This document shows positions 7,951 to 17,535 of a stretch of 62,269 nt of DNA, one piece after another. Position 1 is the first letter of the stretch. Every line of letters starts with the position of its first letter. Both the position numbers and the translations under genes were made by a program. Origin of the DNA: Rhodoferax sp. GTDB taxonomy: Bacteria; Pseudomonadota; Gammaproteobacteria; Burkholderiales; Burkholderiaceae_C. Below the pieces are notes generated by a model. That model made no database searches. It saw only the letters and a program-made list of their open reading frames with translations, and was not told where the DNA came from. Location: the NCBI RefSeq assembly GCF_030646845.1, contig NZ_JAUSLE010000059.1, positions 1 to 62,269 of the forward strand. The letters run 5' to 3'.

Positions 7951-9364
7951 AGATCTTGCCCGGATTCATGATGTTCTTCGGGTCCAGCGCCCGCTTGATG
8001 GTGCGCATCATCTCCACCGCGCCCGCGCCGGTCTCGGTTACCAGAAAATCCATCTTGTGCAAGCCCACGCCGTGCTCACCGGTACAAGTGCCTTCCAGGC
8101 GCAGCGCACGTGCCACCAGCGCATGGTTGAGCTTCTCGGCGATATCGCGTTCCTCCGGCTTGTTGGGGTCGATCAGATAGCCAAAGTGGAAATTGCCGTC
8201 GCCGACGTGGCCGACCAGGAAGTAGGGGATGCCGGTGGCATCGGCCTCGGCCACCGAGTCCAGCAGACAGTCGGCCAGCCGGGAAATCGGCACGCAGGTG
8301 TCGGTTGAAATGGCGCGGCAGCCGGGCTTGGACTGGATGGCGGCAAAGTAGGCGTTGTGGCGGGCGGTCCACAGCCGCGTGCGCTCCTCCGGTGTGGTGG
8401 CCCACTCAAAGGCGTTGCCGCCAAACTCGCTGGCGATCTCCTGCACCAGCTCGGCCTGCTCCTTCACGCCCGCCGGCGAGCCATGGAACTCCATCAGCAG
8501 CAGCGGCTCTTCGCGCAGGCCCAATTTTGCGTAGGCGTTGACCATGCGCACGGTGTTGGCGTCAATCAGTTCCACGCGCGCAATCGGAATACCCATCTGG
8601 ATGATCTGGATGGTGCTGCGCACCGCCGCCTCGATGCTCGGGAACGAACAGATGGCCGCCGAGATTGCCTCGGGCAGGGGGTAGAGCCGCACCGTCACCT
8701 CGGTGATCACGCCCAGCGTGCCTTCGCTGCCCACCATCAGGCGCGTCAGGTCGTAACCGGCGCTGCTCTTTTTGGCGCGCGTGCCGGTGCGGATGATGTC
8801 GCCTTGTGCCGTCACCACTTCCAGCGCCAGCACGTTCTCGCGCATGGTGCCGTAGCGCACGGCGTTGGTGCCGCTGGCGCGGGTGGCGCTCATGCCGCCA
8901 AGGGTGGCGTCGGCGCCGGGGTCGATCGGGAAGAACAGGCCGGTGGACTTGACCGCCTCATTGAGCTGCTTGCGCGTCACGCCGGGTTGCACCGTCACCG
9001 TCAGGTCTTCGGCGTTGATGGAGAGCACCTGGTTCATGCGGCTGACATCGACGCTGATGCCGCCCTGCACCGCCAGCAAATGGCCTTCGAGCGAGGAGCC
9101 GATGCCAAAGGGAATCACCGGCACATTGAAGTCGCTGGCAAGTTTCACGGCATCCGCCACGTCCTGCGTGCTCTCGGCAAACACCACGGCCGCCGGCGGC
9201 GGGGCTTCGAAAGAGGACTCGTCGCGCCCGTGCTGTTCACGCACGACCAGCGCGGTGGAGCAGCGCTCGCTGAAGCGCTTCTTCAGCGCGTCAATCAGCG
9301 CGGCGGGGACGTCCCGTTGGTGAATGTCAGGTACAAGGTGAGCGAGAGCAGTGGGAGCGTTCAT
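7940..9364 (-). CDS. FAD-linked oxidase of the GlcD / D-lactate dehydrogenase type
   Basis: 474-residue flavoprotein of the VAO/PCMH superfamily resembling D-lactate dehydrogenase (cytochrome) and glycolate oxidase GlcD. The FAD-binding PCMH domain covers about 50-230, with VIPFGIGSSLEGH, FPIDPGADATLGGM and VGSEGTLGVITEVTVRLYPLP. The C-terminal FAD-oxidase domain has HVGDGNFHF and GTCTGEHGVGLHKM, family-conserved histidine motifs. It would oxidise a 2-hydroxy acid and pass electrons to the respiratory chain or cytochrome; the exact substrate is not decided by sequence. It lies 60 bp downstream of the cox-linked genes on the same strand and could be co-transcribed. Its stop codon lies inside a repeat. 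Confidence 0.85.
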   Translation of the reverse strand: MNAPTALAHLVPDIHQRDVPAALIDALKKRFSERCSTALVVREQHGRDESSFEAPPPAAVVFAESTQDVADAVKLASDFNVPVIPFGIGSSLEGHLLAVQGGISVDVSRMNQVLSINAEDLTVTVQPGVTRKQLNEAVKSTGLFFPIDPGADATLGGMSATRASGTNAVRYGTMRENVLALEVVTAQGDIIRTGTRAKKSSAGYDLTRLMVGSEGTLGVITEVTVRLYPLPEAISAAICSFPSIEAAVRSTIQIIQMGIPIARVELIDANTVRMVNAYAKLGLREEPLLLMEFHGSPAGVKEQAELVQEIASEFGGNAFEWATTPEERTRLWTARHNAYFAAIQSKPGCRAISTDTCVPISRLADCLLDSVAEADATGIPYFLVGHVGDGNFHFGYLIDPNKPEERDIAEKLNHALVARALRLEGTCTGEHGVGLHKMDFLVTETGAGAVEMMRTIKRALDPKNIMNPGKIFTL

Positions 9365-9424
9365 CGGGGTTCTCCAGGAATTGGGTCCATTATCCCGAAC
9401 TGTCGCGCGGGCGGCGACCCGGCG

Positions 9425-10123
9425 TCAAGTCCCCGCGTAGCGAAAGAGCTGATCACCACCCGGCGCGCGGATCTGCGCATTGAAGGACACGATGACGCGG
9501 TCGCGTTCGCCGGCATAGGGCATGGCCTTGTGGGGCAGGAACGAGGGGAACAGCACCAGGTCCCCCTCCTGCGGGGTGACATCTAGCGTGGCCTGCTGCA
9601 GCCAGGCATTGCCCATGTCGATGTGGGCACCGCCCAGCAGGGGAAACATCGGGCTGTAGAAGCGGGTGGCGCCGTTGAGCGCGCCGAACTCGGCGTGACT
9701 GTGGCGCTGCTCGACGGGGTCAATCTGCACGTAGTACACCCCGGACCAGGAGCAATTGCCATGGGTGTGGATGTCATGAAACGCGGCACCATTCTGGATC
9801 TGGAACCAGACCCCCATCAGCTCCAGCTGCAGCCCATGACGCCCCGCCGGCCACACACCCGCATTCGCCTGGGCTGCCGTGGTCTGCAAGGAGGCGGCGA
9901 TGAATTGCAGCAGGGCCGTGAATTCAGGGAGGTCCACCCGTTTGAGCAAGTCATCGGCGCTGGCGTAGAAGCTGCCTTGCGCGGCCGGGAGATCGGTTAC
10001 GCGCATGGCCTGAAAGACGCGCGCCAGCACGGGATTCACCTCCGATGCCCGCGCGAAACGGTGCACGGCCATCGGCACCGGCCAGTGTTGCTGCAGCGCA
10101 CCCGGTGCTGCCACCGGACTCAC
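9425..10123 (-). CDS. Putative 2OG-Fe(II) oxygenase family protein
   Basis: 232 residues resembling the 2-oxoglutarate/Fe(II) oxygenase-like family often modelled as TIGR02466. Visible are HDIHTHGNCSWSGVYYVQ (116-133) with candidate metal ligands His119/His121, then TPQEGDLVLFPSFLPHKAMP (183-202) with His198, and RVIVSFN (209-215) carrying the arginine expected to hold 2-oxoglutarate. The substrate is unknown. It starts with GTG that overlaps the stop of the MobA-like gene (GTGA), so it is translationally coupled to the cox accessory operon. I know of no reported role for such an oxygenase in CO oxidation. Confidence 0.75.
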   Translation of the reverse strand: MSPVAAPGALQQHWPVPMAVHRFARASEVNPVLARVFQAMRVTDLPAAQGSFYASADDLLKRVDLPEFTALLQFIAASLQTTAAQANAGVWPAGRHGLQLELMGVWFQIQNGAAFHDIHTHGNCSWSGVYYVQIDPVEQRHSHAEFGALNGATRFYSPMFPLLGGAHIDMGNAWLQQATLDVTPQEGDLVLFPSFLPHKAMPYAGERDRVIVSFNAQIRAPGGDQLFRYAGT

Positions 10124-10794
10124 GCGGTCGCCTCGCTGGCGGGGAGTTCCAGCTTCCAGCCGGTCCGCAACGCCAGTTGCTGCACGTCCTCCAGTGTGTC
10201 GAGATCGGTCACAAAACGGGTGTTGGCCGTTTCATGCACATGCACCAGTTCGGGCTGGCGCTCGATCAGGTGACGACAGCCCAGATTCGTGTCACTCGCC
10301 AGGATTTGTGCCCGGGCGTCCGCATCCAGCAGGATCGGATTGCCGCGCTGGCCGTTCACCACCGGCACCACCACGTTGCCGCTGGGGCGTTTCTTGAACG
10401 CCGCGATCAACTCGGTCAAATCCCCGGTCCCGATCAGCGGCTGGTCGGCCAGCACGATGAACACCGCATCGAAGTTGCCACTGAGTGCTGCCAGGCCGAC
10501 CCGCACCGAGCCTTGCTGGCCCTCGCGGTAGTTGGGGTTGTGGGCCAGCGTGATCGGAAAACTCTGCACCTGGGATTCCACGGCTTCGCGCGCGTGGCCC
10601 GTGACCACCGCGACTTCATCCACCCCGGCACCGCTGAGCGCAATCAGTTGCCGATTGATCAGCGGCACGCCCTGCAGGCGGATCAGGGACTTGGCCACGC
10701 CACCCATGCGCGCACCCTCGCCGGCGGCCAGCACGACCGCCCCAATGCGCAGGCGGGGGAAGAGGCCTCCCCCCTGTTTAAGCAAGCATCCCAT
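10120..10794 (-). CDS. MobA-like NTP transferase (molybdenum cofactor cytidylyl/guanylyltransferase type)
   Basis: 224-residue nucleotidyltransferase of the MobA/MocA group. The signature VLAAGEGARMGGVAKSL (21-37) binds the NTP phosphates and LADQPL (115-120) is the metal-binding acidic motif. MocA makes the cytosine dinucleotide form of the molybdenum cofactor used by xanthine-oxidase-family enzymes, which includes CO dehydrogenase, so a role in cofactor supply for CoxL is a natural inference. The ATG at 10794 was chosen because AGGAAA precedes it and an earlier in-frame start would overlap coxE. It is followed directly by the oxygenase-like gene. Confidence 0.85.
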   Translation of the reverse strand: MGCLLKQGGGLFPRLRIGAVVLAAGEGARMGGVAKSLIRLQGVPLINRQLIALSGAGVDEVAVVTGHAREAVESQVQSFPITLAHNPNYREGQQGSVRVGLAALSGNFDAVFIVLADQPLIGTGDLTELIAAFKKRPSGNVVVPVVNGQRGNPILLDADARAQILASDTNLGCRHLIERQPELVHVHETANTRFVTDLDTLEDVQQLALRTGWKLELPASEATA

Positions 10795-10835
10795 GGTCGT
10801 GTTTCCTGGAGTTGTGAGCGTTGTTGAAAAAGTGT

Positions 10836-12008
10836 TCAGACCAGTAGCTCGGACAGTCGCGACAGGCTGGCCAGATTGTGCGCCGGCATGAAGCGCGTGA
10901 CATGGCGCGTCGCCAGTGCCATGGCCGCCGACTGGGGTACCTGCACCGTTGGGTGCAACCAGCACACGCGGGCCCCGCGGGCGCGCACCTGCGCCAGCAC
11001 CCCGGCCAGGGCCTCGGGCTCGTCGGTGTCAAAGCCATCGCTGAACACCATGAACAGGTCGCCCCGCCCCAGGGACCGGCCCAGATGCTGGTGTAGCGCC
11101 TCGTGCAGGCAACTGGCAATGCGGGTGCCGCCGCCAAAGCCGAAGGTCACTGCGTTGACCTTTTCCTGCACCCGCTCACTGCGCCGCCGCATCAGCGGCG
11201 TCACATCGGCCAGCCGGGTGTGAAAGACAAAGGCCCGTGCGTCCATGACTTCGACAAAGGCCCGCGTCAACCGCAAGAAGAACTGCGCATGCACTTCCAT
11301 GGACCGGCTCACGTCCACCAGCACCACCACGCGCGGCGGACGCCGCTGGCGTCGCACATGGTGCAACTTCACCAGCTCGCCGCCGGTTGCCAGCGCGGCG
11401 CGCAGGGAGCGCCGCAAATGAATCGCGCCACTGTCACGGTGGCTTTGCAGCCGACGCAACAGCTGGGAGCGCAGGCGGCGCTTGAGCGCTTCCACCAGCG
11501 GCTCAAAACGGTCCATGTCGGAGGGCATCCAGTCGGCGAAATCACGCTGGTCGAGCGGGTCGGTGCGGCTGGCGCCGCCCTGGGCGCGGGGCGGGGACTC
11601 ACTGGCCTCGAGGTCGCCTTCGGCCTGCTGCTCGGCCATGCCCTGCGTTGGCGTGGTTTGCCCGGGCGGCGAGTTGCCCAGTTCATCGTGCAGCTGCTGC
11701 ACCAGCTCGGGCAGGGTTCGGCCGCGCCGCGTCAGCCCCGAGCTGCGCGTCGACGCCCGGACCTGGTGCGGGAACCAGAAGGCCTGGTGCAATTCCGGGT
11801 ACTTGAGCCACTGCTTGTGGCTGCCTGCTGCGATGCCGCGCCACAGCGCCTCGACCCGGGCCCATTGCGCCAGCGGCAATGCGGCGGCGGCACGCACCAT
11901 CAGCTCCAGTTCGGCATAGCCCAGCGCAAAACCATGCTCGCGCAAATAGTGGGCGAACTCACCAAGACGCTGTCTCGGGTCCATGGCCCGCGGATCGGCG
12001 GCGTTCAT
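10836..12008 (-). CDS. coxE: CoxE, VWA-domain CO dehydrogenase maturation factor
   Basis: 390-residue VWA (MIDAS) protein of the CoxE family. With the AAA+ protein CoxD it is needed in Oligotropha for post-translational assembly of the copper-sulfur part of the CO dehydrogenase active site. The C-terminal VWA domain begins near 225 with the MIDAS motif DVSRS (232-236) and continues through FSDGFDTDEPEAL. The middle (about 110-165) is low complexity and charged. It lies 10 bp after coxD on the same strand, the usual D-E order. Confidence 0.92.
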   Translation of the reverse strand: MNAADPRAMDPRQRLGEFAHYLREHGFALGYAELELMVRAAAALPLAQWARVEALWRGIAAGSHKQWLKYPELHQAFWFPHQVRASTRSSGLTRRGRTLPELVQQLHDELGNSPPGQTTPTQGMAEQQAEGDLEASESPPRAQGGASRTDPLDQRDFADWMPSDMDRFEPLVEALKRRLRSQLLRRLQSHRDSGAIHLRRSLRAALATGGELVKLHHVRRQRRPPRVVVLVDVSRSMEVHAQFFLRLTRAFVEVMDARAFVFHTRLADVTPLMRRRSERVQEKVNAVTFGFGGGTRIASCLHEALHQHLGRSLGRGDLFMVFSDGFDTDEPEALAGVLAQVRARGARVCWLHPTVQVPQSAAMALATRHVTRFMPAHNLASLSRLSELLV

Positions 12009-12018
12009 GGCGGGCCAT

Positions 12019-12957
12019 TCATTTCATGGCGCCGGCCACGCCTACATCCTGCGCGATGCGTGGCCCGTCAATCAGCTTGCCTACCCGTTCGGCCGTCACC
12101 TGCCAGCGGTCGCTGCGGGTCTTGAGCAGGGCGGCGAGCGTCGGCACCAGCGACTGCGGATCCAGCGGCAATTCGCCATGGCCCATGTGGAACAGAACCC
12201 GGACCCAGTCCAGCGTCTCCGCCACGCCCGGGACTTTTTCCAGGTCTTCCCGGCGCAGGCGCTGCACGAATGCCACGGCCTCTTCGACCAGCCGGCTGGC
12301 GGCCTCGGGCACCAGCGTTCGCACAATCTGCGTCTCGCGCGCCAGCGTCGGAAAATCAAGATAGTGGAACAGGCAGCGCCGCCGCAGCGCATCCGACAAA
12401 TCACGCGTGCCGTTGCTCGTCAGAATCACCAGCGGCTTGCTGCGCGCCGTGAGCGTGCCGATCTCGGGCACAGTGACCTGGTACTCCGACAGCATCTCCA
12501 GCAGGAAGGCCTCGAAGGCTTCGTCAGCGCGGTCGATTTCGTCGATCAGCAAGACGCACGGCTCTGGCGAACGGATCGCCTGCAACAAAGGCCGCTCCAG
12601 CAAAAAGGCCTCTGAAAAAAGGTTGTCGCGCAGCGCCGCGCGGTCGCCTTGCCCCGCTTCGGCCAGCCGGATCTCCAGCAACTGGCGGCTGTAGTTCCAC
12701 TCGTAAACGGCCTGGCTCAGGTCCAGCCCCTCATAACACTGCAGGCGCAGCAAGGGCCGGCCCAGCGCACGCGCGCAGGCGCCGGCAATGGCGGTCTTGC
12801 CGACGCCAGCCTCGCCCTCCAGCAAGAGCGGGCGCTCCAGCGTGAGGCCCATCCAGATCAGGCTGGCCAGGTCTTCGTCGGCAATGTAGCCGGCCTTGAA
12901 CAGGCGCTCGCGCAAGCCCTCGGGTGTGGTCAACGCGTCAGTGGCAGTTGAAGACAT
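12019..12957 (-). CDS. coxD: CoxD, MoxR-type AAA+ ATPase for CO dehydrogenase maturation
   Basis: MoxR-family AAA+ ATPase partner of CoxE. Walker A GEAGVGKT is at 48-55, Walker B LLIDEID at 136-142, and VILTSNGTRDLSDALRRRC (sensor 1 and arginine-finger region) follows. The start at 12957 (MSSTATD, 312 residues) sits 14 bp after coxG; an upstream in-frame ATG at 13023 would overlap coxG by about 50 bp and is less likely. Gene order G-D-E behind coxMSL fits known cox clusters. Confidence 0.92.
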   Translation of the reverse strand: MSSTATDALTTPEGLRERLFKAGYIADEDLASLIWMGLTLERPLLLEGEAGVGKTAIAGACARALGRPLLRLQCYEGLDLSQAVYEWNYSRQLLEIRLAEAGQGDRAALRDNLFSEAFLLERPLLQAIRSPEPCVLLIDEIDRADEAFEAFLLEMLSEYQVTVPEIGTLTARSKPLVILTSNGTRDLSDALRRRCLFHYLDFPTLARETQIVRTLVPEAASRLVEEAVAFVQRLRREDLEKVPGVAETLDWVRVLFHMGHGELPLDPQSLVPTLAALLKTRSDRWQVTAERVGKLIDGPRIAQDVGVAGAMK

Positions 12958-12971
12958 GGTGCAGCAAGAGC

Positions 12972-13568
12972 TCAGGATTTGCGGCGAAACAGGTCGGCGA
13001 AGAACTTGCGGATCATGGCCCACATGAAGGCCAGCGCATTGAATTCCTTGGCCACCACTGGCGCGCTGGGTGCTGGCACCGGCTCGGCACCGCCAACGGG
13101 TGCCGCAGCCCCCTGCAGCGCCTGCGCCTTTTGTGAAAAGACCTCGGCGAACTGCGCCAGAATCATGTCCGAGACCGAGGTCATCATGCGCCCGCCAAAC
13201 TGGGCGAACTTGCCGTTGACAATCACTTCGGCATGGCCTTGCAGGGTGCTGTGGCCGTTCTCTGCCGCGACCAACGTGGCCGTCAGTTCCATCGAGGCGG
13301 AAGACCCGCTCTTGTCGGCACCCTTGCCCATCATCTTCAGCGTGCGGGTGGCCGGGTCCAGCGTCAGCACGTCAATGGTGCCGGCAAAGGCGGCCACCGC
13401 CGGCCCGACCTTGACCCGGACGCTGCCCTTGTAGTGGGTGGCATCAATATCTTCAGTGATTTGCGCGCCCGGCATGCAGGTGGCGAGCTCATGCATGTTG
13501 GAGAGCACAGCCCAACCGGCATCAAGACCGGCCGCGACCGGGTACTGTTTATCGAGCACAACTTCCAT
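12972..13568 (-). CDS. coxG: CoxG, CO dehydrogenase subunit G / membrane-recruitment protein
   Basis: 198-residue SRPBCC-fold protein of the CoxG family. The sequence MEVVLDKQYPV through NGKFAQFGGRM gives the START-like domain. After a Pro/Ala linker (about 150-175) the C-terminus FMWAMIRKFFADLFRRKS is an amphipathic, basic helix of the kind proposed to bring CO dehydrogenase to the inner membrane. I chose the start MEVVLDK at 13568; an in-frame ATG at 13613 would run through the hairpin that separates coxL from coxG. Confidence 0.9.
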   Translation of the reverse strand: MEVVLDKQYPVAAGLDAGWAVLSNMHELATCMPGAQITEDIDATHYKGSVRVKVGPAVAAFAGTIDVLTLDPATRTLKMMGKGADKSGSSASMELTATLVAAENGHSTLQGHAEVIVNGKFAQFGGRMMTSVSDMILAQFAEVFSQKAQALQGAAAPVGGAEPVPAPSAPVVAKEFNALAFMWAMIRKFFADLFRRKS

Positions 13569-13590
13569 GGAAACTTTCTGAAAATACAAG

Positions 13591-13620
13591 AGGGCGGGTG
13601 CACCGCAATGCACCCGCCCT
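13591..13620 (-). terminator. Strong hairpin between coxL and coxG
   Basis: Perfect 12-bp GC-rich stem (13591-13602 pairing with 13609-13620, loop of 6). On the minus strand it lies just after coxL and is followed by CTTGTATTTTC, only weakly U-rich. It could be an attenuator, an mRNA-stabilising 3' end for coxMSL, or a partial terminator that lowers expression of coxGDE relative to the structural genes. Confidence 0.6.
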
Positions 13621-13633
13621 GGTCAATCGGATC

Positions 13634-16036
13634 TCAGCTGGCGATGCCGACAGCCTTGAGTTGTTGCCACACGCGGTAGGCGGTGTGCGGCATGTTGAAG
13701 TGGGTCACGCCCAGGTGGGCAAAGGCATCCACCATGGCGCTGGTGAAGGTCGGAATGCTGCCCACGTGCGGCGACTCGGCCACGCCCTTGGCGCCCAGCG
13801 GGTGGTGCGGTGACGGGGTCACGGTGTAGTCGGTCTCCCATTTCGGCGTTTCCACCGCGGTGGGCAGGAAGTAATCCATCAGCGTATTGCCCTGGATGTT
13901 GCCCTGCTTGTCGAATGACAGCAGTTGGCCCATCGCCACGGCAAAACCTTCGGTCAGGCCGCCATGAATCTGGCCTTCGATGATCATCGGGTTGATGCGG
14001 GTGCCGCAGTCGTCCAGCGCATAGAAGCGGCGAATCTTGGTCTCGCCCGTGCCCTTGTCGATGTCCACCACACACAGGTAGGCGCCAAAGGGGAAGGTGA
14101 AATTGGGCGGGTCGTAATAGTGCACGGCCTCCAGGCCAGGCTCCAGCCCGGCCGGTGGCTGGTTGTAGGCGGCCCAGGCGATGTCCTTCATGGTCTTGAA
14201 CTTGGCGTCGTTGCCGCGCAGCTTGAAGCGGTCGATTTCCCATTCCAGATCGGCCTCGCTGACTTCCAGCAGGTGGGCGGCGATCTTCTTCGCTTTCGCG
14301 TGGATCTTGCGCGCGGCCATGGCAATGGCCGCACCCGCCACCGGCGTAGAGCGTGAGCCGTAGGTGCCCAGTCCGTACGGTGCCGTGCTGGTGTCTCCCT
14401 CTTCGACCTGGATCACTTCGCTGGGGATGCCCAGCTCGGTGGCGATGATCTGCGCATAGGTGGTCTGGTGGCCCTGCCCCTGCGAGATCGTGCCCATGCG
14501 GGCGATGGCCGAGCCGGTGGGGTGCACCCGGATCTCGCACGAATCGAACATGCCCACGCCCAGGATGTCGCAAATCTTGCTCGGACCCGCGCCCACCACT
14601 TCGGTGAAGGTGACCAGGCCAATGCCCATCAGCGTCGGGCACTCCGGGTCGGCGCGCTTGGCCGCCTGCTCGGCGCGCAAGCCCTTGTAGTCGACGGCGT
14701 TAAGCACCTTGTCGAGCGCGGTCTGGTAGTCGCCCGAGTCGTACTCGAAACCGAAGGCCGAGGTGTAGGGAAACTGCTCGCGCTTGATGAAGTTTTTCGA
14801 GCGGATCTCGGCCTTGTCCATGCCCAGCTTCTGCGCCAGCACATCGACCATGCGCTCGACCAGGTACACCGCTTCGGTCACGCGGAACGAGCAGCGGTAA
14901 GCCACGCCGCCGGGCGCCTTGTTGGTGTAGACGCCATCGACGCGGCAATAGGCGGTGGGGATGTCGTAGCTGCCGGAGACGATGTGGAACATGCCGGCCG
15001 GGAACTTGGTCGGATCGGCACAGGCATCAAAGGCGCCGTGATCCGCGATCACATTGGTGCGCAGCGCCAGGATCTTGCCGTCGGCGGTGGCCGCCAGTTC
15101 ACCTGTCATGTGGTAGTCACGCGCAAACGCGGTGCTGGAGAGATTCTCGATCCGGTCCTCGATCCATTTGACCGGCTTACCCAGCACGATGGACGAGACG
15201 ATCGCGCACACATAGCCGGGGTAAATGCCGACCTTGTTGCCAAAGCCGCCGCCAATGTCGGGCGAGATGATGCGGACCTTGGATTCCGGAATGCCCGACA
15301 GCATGGACACCACGGTGCGCACCACGTGCGGTGCCTGGCTGGTGATCCAGGTGGTGAGCTCGCCGCGGATCGGGTCGAAAGACGCCACCGCGCCGCAGGT
15401 TTCCAGCGGGCACGGGTGCACGCGCGGGTAATGCATGTCCTGCTTCACGGTGACCGGGGCGCTGGCGAAGACGGCATCGGTCGCGTCCTTGTCGCCGGCA
15501 TCCCAGGTGAAGATGTGGTTGTGGTGGTAGCGCTTGCCATGTGCGCCCTCGGTCTTGCCGGCCAGGTCTTCCCGAATCACGGGTGCGCCAGGTTTGAGGG
15601 CCTCAAACGGGTCAATCACCACCGGCAGCTCTTCATATTCGACTTCCACCGCTTCCACCCCGTCGGCGGCCGCATAGCGGTCGGTGGCGATCACCACCGC
15701 CACTTCCTGCATCTGGAAATGGACCTTGCCGTCGGCCAGCACGGCCGCGACGTCGCCCGCCAGCGTGGGCATCCAGTGCAGCTTGAGTGGCTTGAGGTCC
15801 TCGGCGGTCAGCACGGCGATGACGCCCGGTACTTTCAGCGCCTCTTCCTTGTTGATGCGCAGGATGCGGGCGTGGGCCACCGGCGAGCGCACGATATCCA
15901 TGTGCAACATCTCGGGCAGCTTGATGTCATCCACGTAATTGCCCTTGCCCTGGATGAAGCGCGCATCTTCCTTGCGCAGGCGGGACTCGCCCATGCCCAT
16001 CAGGGCTTTTTCGCGATCACTTGCGGGTGCGTTCAT
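13634..16036 (-). CDS. coxL: Form I aerobic carbon monoxide dehydrogenase, large (Mo-Cu) subunit CoxL
   Basis: Molybdenum hydroxylase subunit carrying the Mo-S-Cu centre that oxidises CO to CO2. The diagnostic form I active-site loop AYRCSFR is at 379-385; Cys382 is the expected copper ligand (Cys388 in Oligotropha). Form II enzymes have AYRGAGR here. The C-terminal GVAESPHVG carries the catalytic Glu near 754. The 800-residue length from MNAPASD is normal; that start has AGGAGA just upstream. It is third in coxM-coxS-coxL. The motif makes true CO oxidation much more likely than another xanthine-oxidase-type activity. Confidence 0.97.
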   Translation of the reverse strand: MNAPASDREKALMGMGESRLRKEDARFIQGKGNYVDDIKLPEMLHMDIVRSPVAHARILRINKEEALKVPGVIAVLTAEDLKPLKLHWMPTLAGDVAAVLADGKVHFQMQEVAVVIATDRYAAADGVEAVEVEYEELPVVIDPFEALKPGAPVIREDLAGKTEGAHGKRYHHNHIFTWDAGDKDATDAVFASAPVTVKQDMHYPRVHPCPLETCGAVASFDPIRGELTTWITSQAPHVVRTVVSMLSGIPESKVRIISPDIGGGFGNKVGIYPGYVCAIVSSIVLGKPVKWIEDRIENLSSTAFARDYHMTGELAATADGKILALRTNVIADHGAFDACADPTKFPAGMFHIVSGSYDIPTAYCRVDGVYTNKAPGGVAYRCSFRVTEAVYLVERMVDVLAQKLGMDKAEIRSKNFIKREQFPYTSAFGFEYDSGDYQTALDKVLNAVDYKGLRAEQAAKRADPECPTLMGIGLVTFTEVVGAGPSKICDILGVGMFDSCEIRVHPTGSAIARMGTISQGQGHQTTYAQIIATELGIPSEVIQVEEGDTSTAPYGLGTYGSRSTPVAGAAIAMAARKIHAKAKKIAAHLLEVSEADLEWEIDRFKLRGNDAKFKTMKDIAWAAYNQPPAGLEPGLEAVHYYDPPNFTFPFGAYLCVVDIDKGTGETKIRRFYALDDCGTRINPMIIEGQIHGGLTEGFAVAMGQLLSFDKQGNIQGNTLMDYFLPTAVETPKWETDYTVTPSPHHPLGAKGVAESPHVGSIPTFTSAMVDAFAHLGVTHFNMPHTAYRVWQQLKAVGIAS

Positions 16037-16061
16037 GCATGTCTCCTTTGTGGGCGCGCGC

Positions 16062-16550
16062 TTACGCGGCGACCTTGTTTTGTTGCAATGCGTTGGCTGC
16101 GTGCAGCACGGCCTTGACGATGTTCTGGTAGCCGGTGCAGCGGCACAGGTTGCCCGCCATGCCAACCCGCACTTCCTCTTCGGTGGGCGTCGGGTTGTCC
16201 TGCAGGAAGCGGTAAGCGCGCATCAGCATGCCGGGCGTGCAGAAGCCGCACTGCAAACCATGCTCCTTGTAGAACCCGTCCTGCACCGCATGCAGCACGC
16301 CGACATTGGCCAGGCCTTCGACGGTCTTGACGTCGCTGCCATCGCACTGCACCGCCAGGTGGGTGCAGGACTTGACGGACTGCCCGTCGATGTCCACGGT
16401 ACAGGCGCCGCAGTGGCTGGTCTCACAGCCAATGTGGGCGCCGGTCAGGTTCATCTTCTCGCGCAGAAAGTGCACCAGCAGGGTACGCGGTTCGACCGCC
16501 TCTTCCACCTGGCGGCCGTTGAGGGTCATTGACACTAGTGTTTTGCTCAT
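16062..16550 (-). CDS. coxS: Carbon monoxide dehydrogenase small [2Fe-2S] subunit CoxS
   Basis: Small iron-sulfur subunit that relays electrons from the Mo site in CoxL to FAD in CoxM. The plant-type cluster ligands are Cys42, Cys47, Cys50 and Cys62 (CETSHCGAC then C), and the second all-helical cluster uses Cys101, Cys104, Cys136 and Cys138 (CGFC and CRC). All eight are present. 162 residues, normal for the family. It lies 30 bp from coxM and 25 bp from coxL. Confidence 0.97.
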   Translation of the reverse strand: MSKTLVSMTLNGRQVEEAVEPRTLLVHFLREKMNLTGAHIGCETSHCGACTVDIDGQSVKSCTHLAVQCDGSDVKTVEGLANVGVLHAVQDGFYKEHGLQCGFCTPGMLMRAYRFLQDNPTPTEEEVRVGMAGNLCRCTGYQNIVKAVLHAANALQQNKVAA

Positions 16551-16580
16551 TGAAAGTCTCCTTGTCGTTCTTGTCTGGTT

Positions 16581-17444
16581 TCAGTGGCAACGGGCAGCGG
16601 CGGCACGAATCGCCCGCTTGACCATCTCGCTTGCCATGGCGGTCTTGTATTCAATGTCGCCGCGCAGGTCTTCCGCCGGTTCGCACACCGCACGCACCGC
16701 CTGTGCCACTGCGTTGAGCGTGGTGTCGTTGACTGCCTTGCCCAGCAGGGCGGCTTCCGCGTCCCGGGCGCGCAGTGCGGTGGGCGCCACGTTGGTCAAC
16801 CCGATGCTGACCTGCGTCACCAGACCCCCGGCCATGCGCAGTACCACGGCAGCGCCGGCCGTTGCCCAGTCGCCCGTTTTGCGCTTGAGCTTCTGGTAGG
16901 CGTAGCCGGTGCCGGCCTGGAACGGCGCCACCAGAATGGCAGTGAGGATTTCGTTCTCGGCCAGCGCCGTCATGTAGGTGCCGTGGAAGAAGTCCACCGC
17001 CTTCACCTGCCGCTCGCCTTTGGGCCCCTGCAACACAAAAGTGGCGTCCAGCGCCATCGCGATCGCAGGGTGGTCGTTGCCGGGATCGCCATGGGCAATG
17101 TCGCCACCGATGGTGCCGCGGTTGCGCACCTGCGGGTCGGCAATGAGCAGGGCCGCCTCGGGCAGCAAAGGCAGGCGTTCCTGCAACAGTTTGGAGGCGA
17201 TCAGGTCGCTCTCGCTGCTCATGGCGCCGATGCGGATCAGGCCGCCTTCCTCGCGGATGCCGCGCAGTTCGGGAATGCGGTTGATGTCGATCAGCGTGCC
17301 CGGCTGCGCAAAGCGCAGTTTCATCATGGGCAACAGGCTGTGGCCGCCGGCCAGAAGCTTGGCGTCGTCGCCCAGTTCGGTCAGCAATGTGAGTGCCTCG
17401 CCAATGGAGCGGGGCGCGTGGTACGCGAATGAGGGTGGAATCAC
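16581..17444 (-). CDS. coxM: Carbon monoxide dehydrogenase medium (FAD) subunit CoxM
   Basis: FAD-binding subunit that passes electrons from CO oxidation to the quinone pool. The two FAD motifs AGGHS (32-36) and TIGGD (111-115) are intact, followed by AHGDPGNDHPA as in form I CoxM. 287 residues. The start is GTG at 17444, set by AGGAGAC a few bases upstream. It is the first gene of coxMSL and lies 170 bp downstream of rcoM; twin direct repeats sit in that gap. Confidence 0.96.
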   Translation of the reverse strand: MIPPSFAYHAPRSIGEALTLLTELGDDAKLLAGGHSLLPMMKLRFAQPGTLIDINRIPELRGIREEGGLIRIGAMSSESDLIASKLLQERLPLLPEAALLIADPQVRNRGTIGGDIAHGDPGNDHPAIAMALDATFVLQGPKGERQVKAVDFFHGTYMTALAENEILTAILVAPFQAGTGYAYQKLKRKTGDWATAGAAVVLRMAGGLVTQVSIGLTNVAPTALRARDAEAALLGKAVNDTTLNAVAQAVRAVCEPAEDLRGDIEYKTAMASEMVKRAIRAAAARCH

Positions 17445-17535
17445 TTTGTCTCCTGTACGGCCTTGTTGACCTTTAGGAGCGCGACTCTAGCGCCAGCCAA
17501 TCCGGCGGGGGAAGCTAAGCAATCAACGGTCGCTC

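Noticed and set aside
14468..16117. Long open frame on the strand opposite coxL (about 549 codons)
   Set aside because: GC-rich third positions open the antisense frame; the coxL reading has all expected motifs and the antisense has none.
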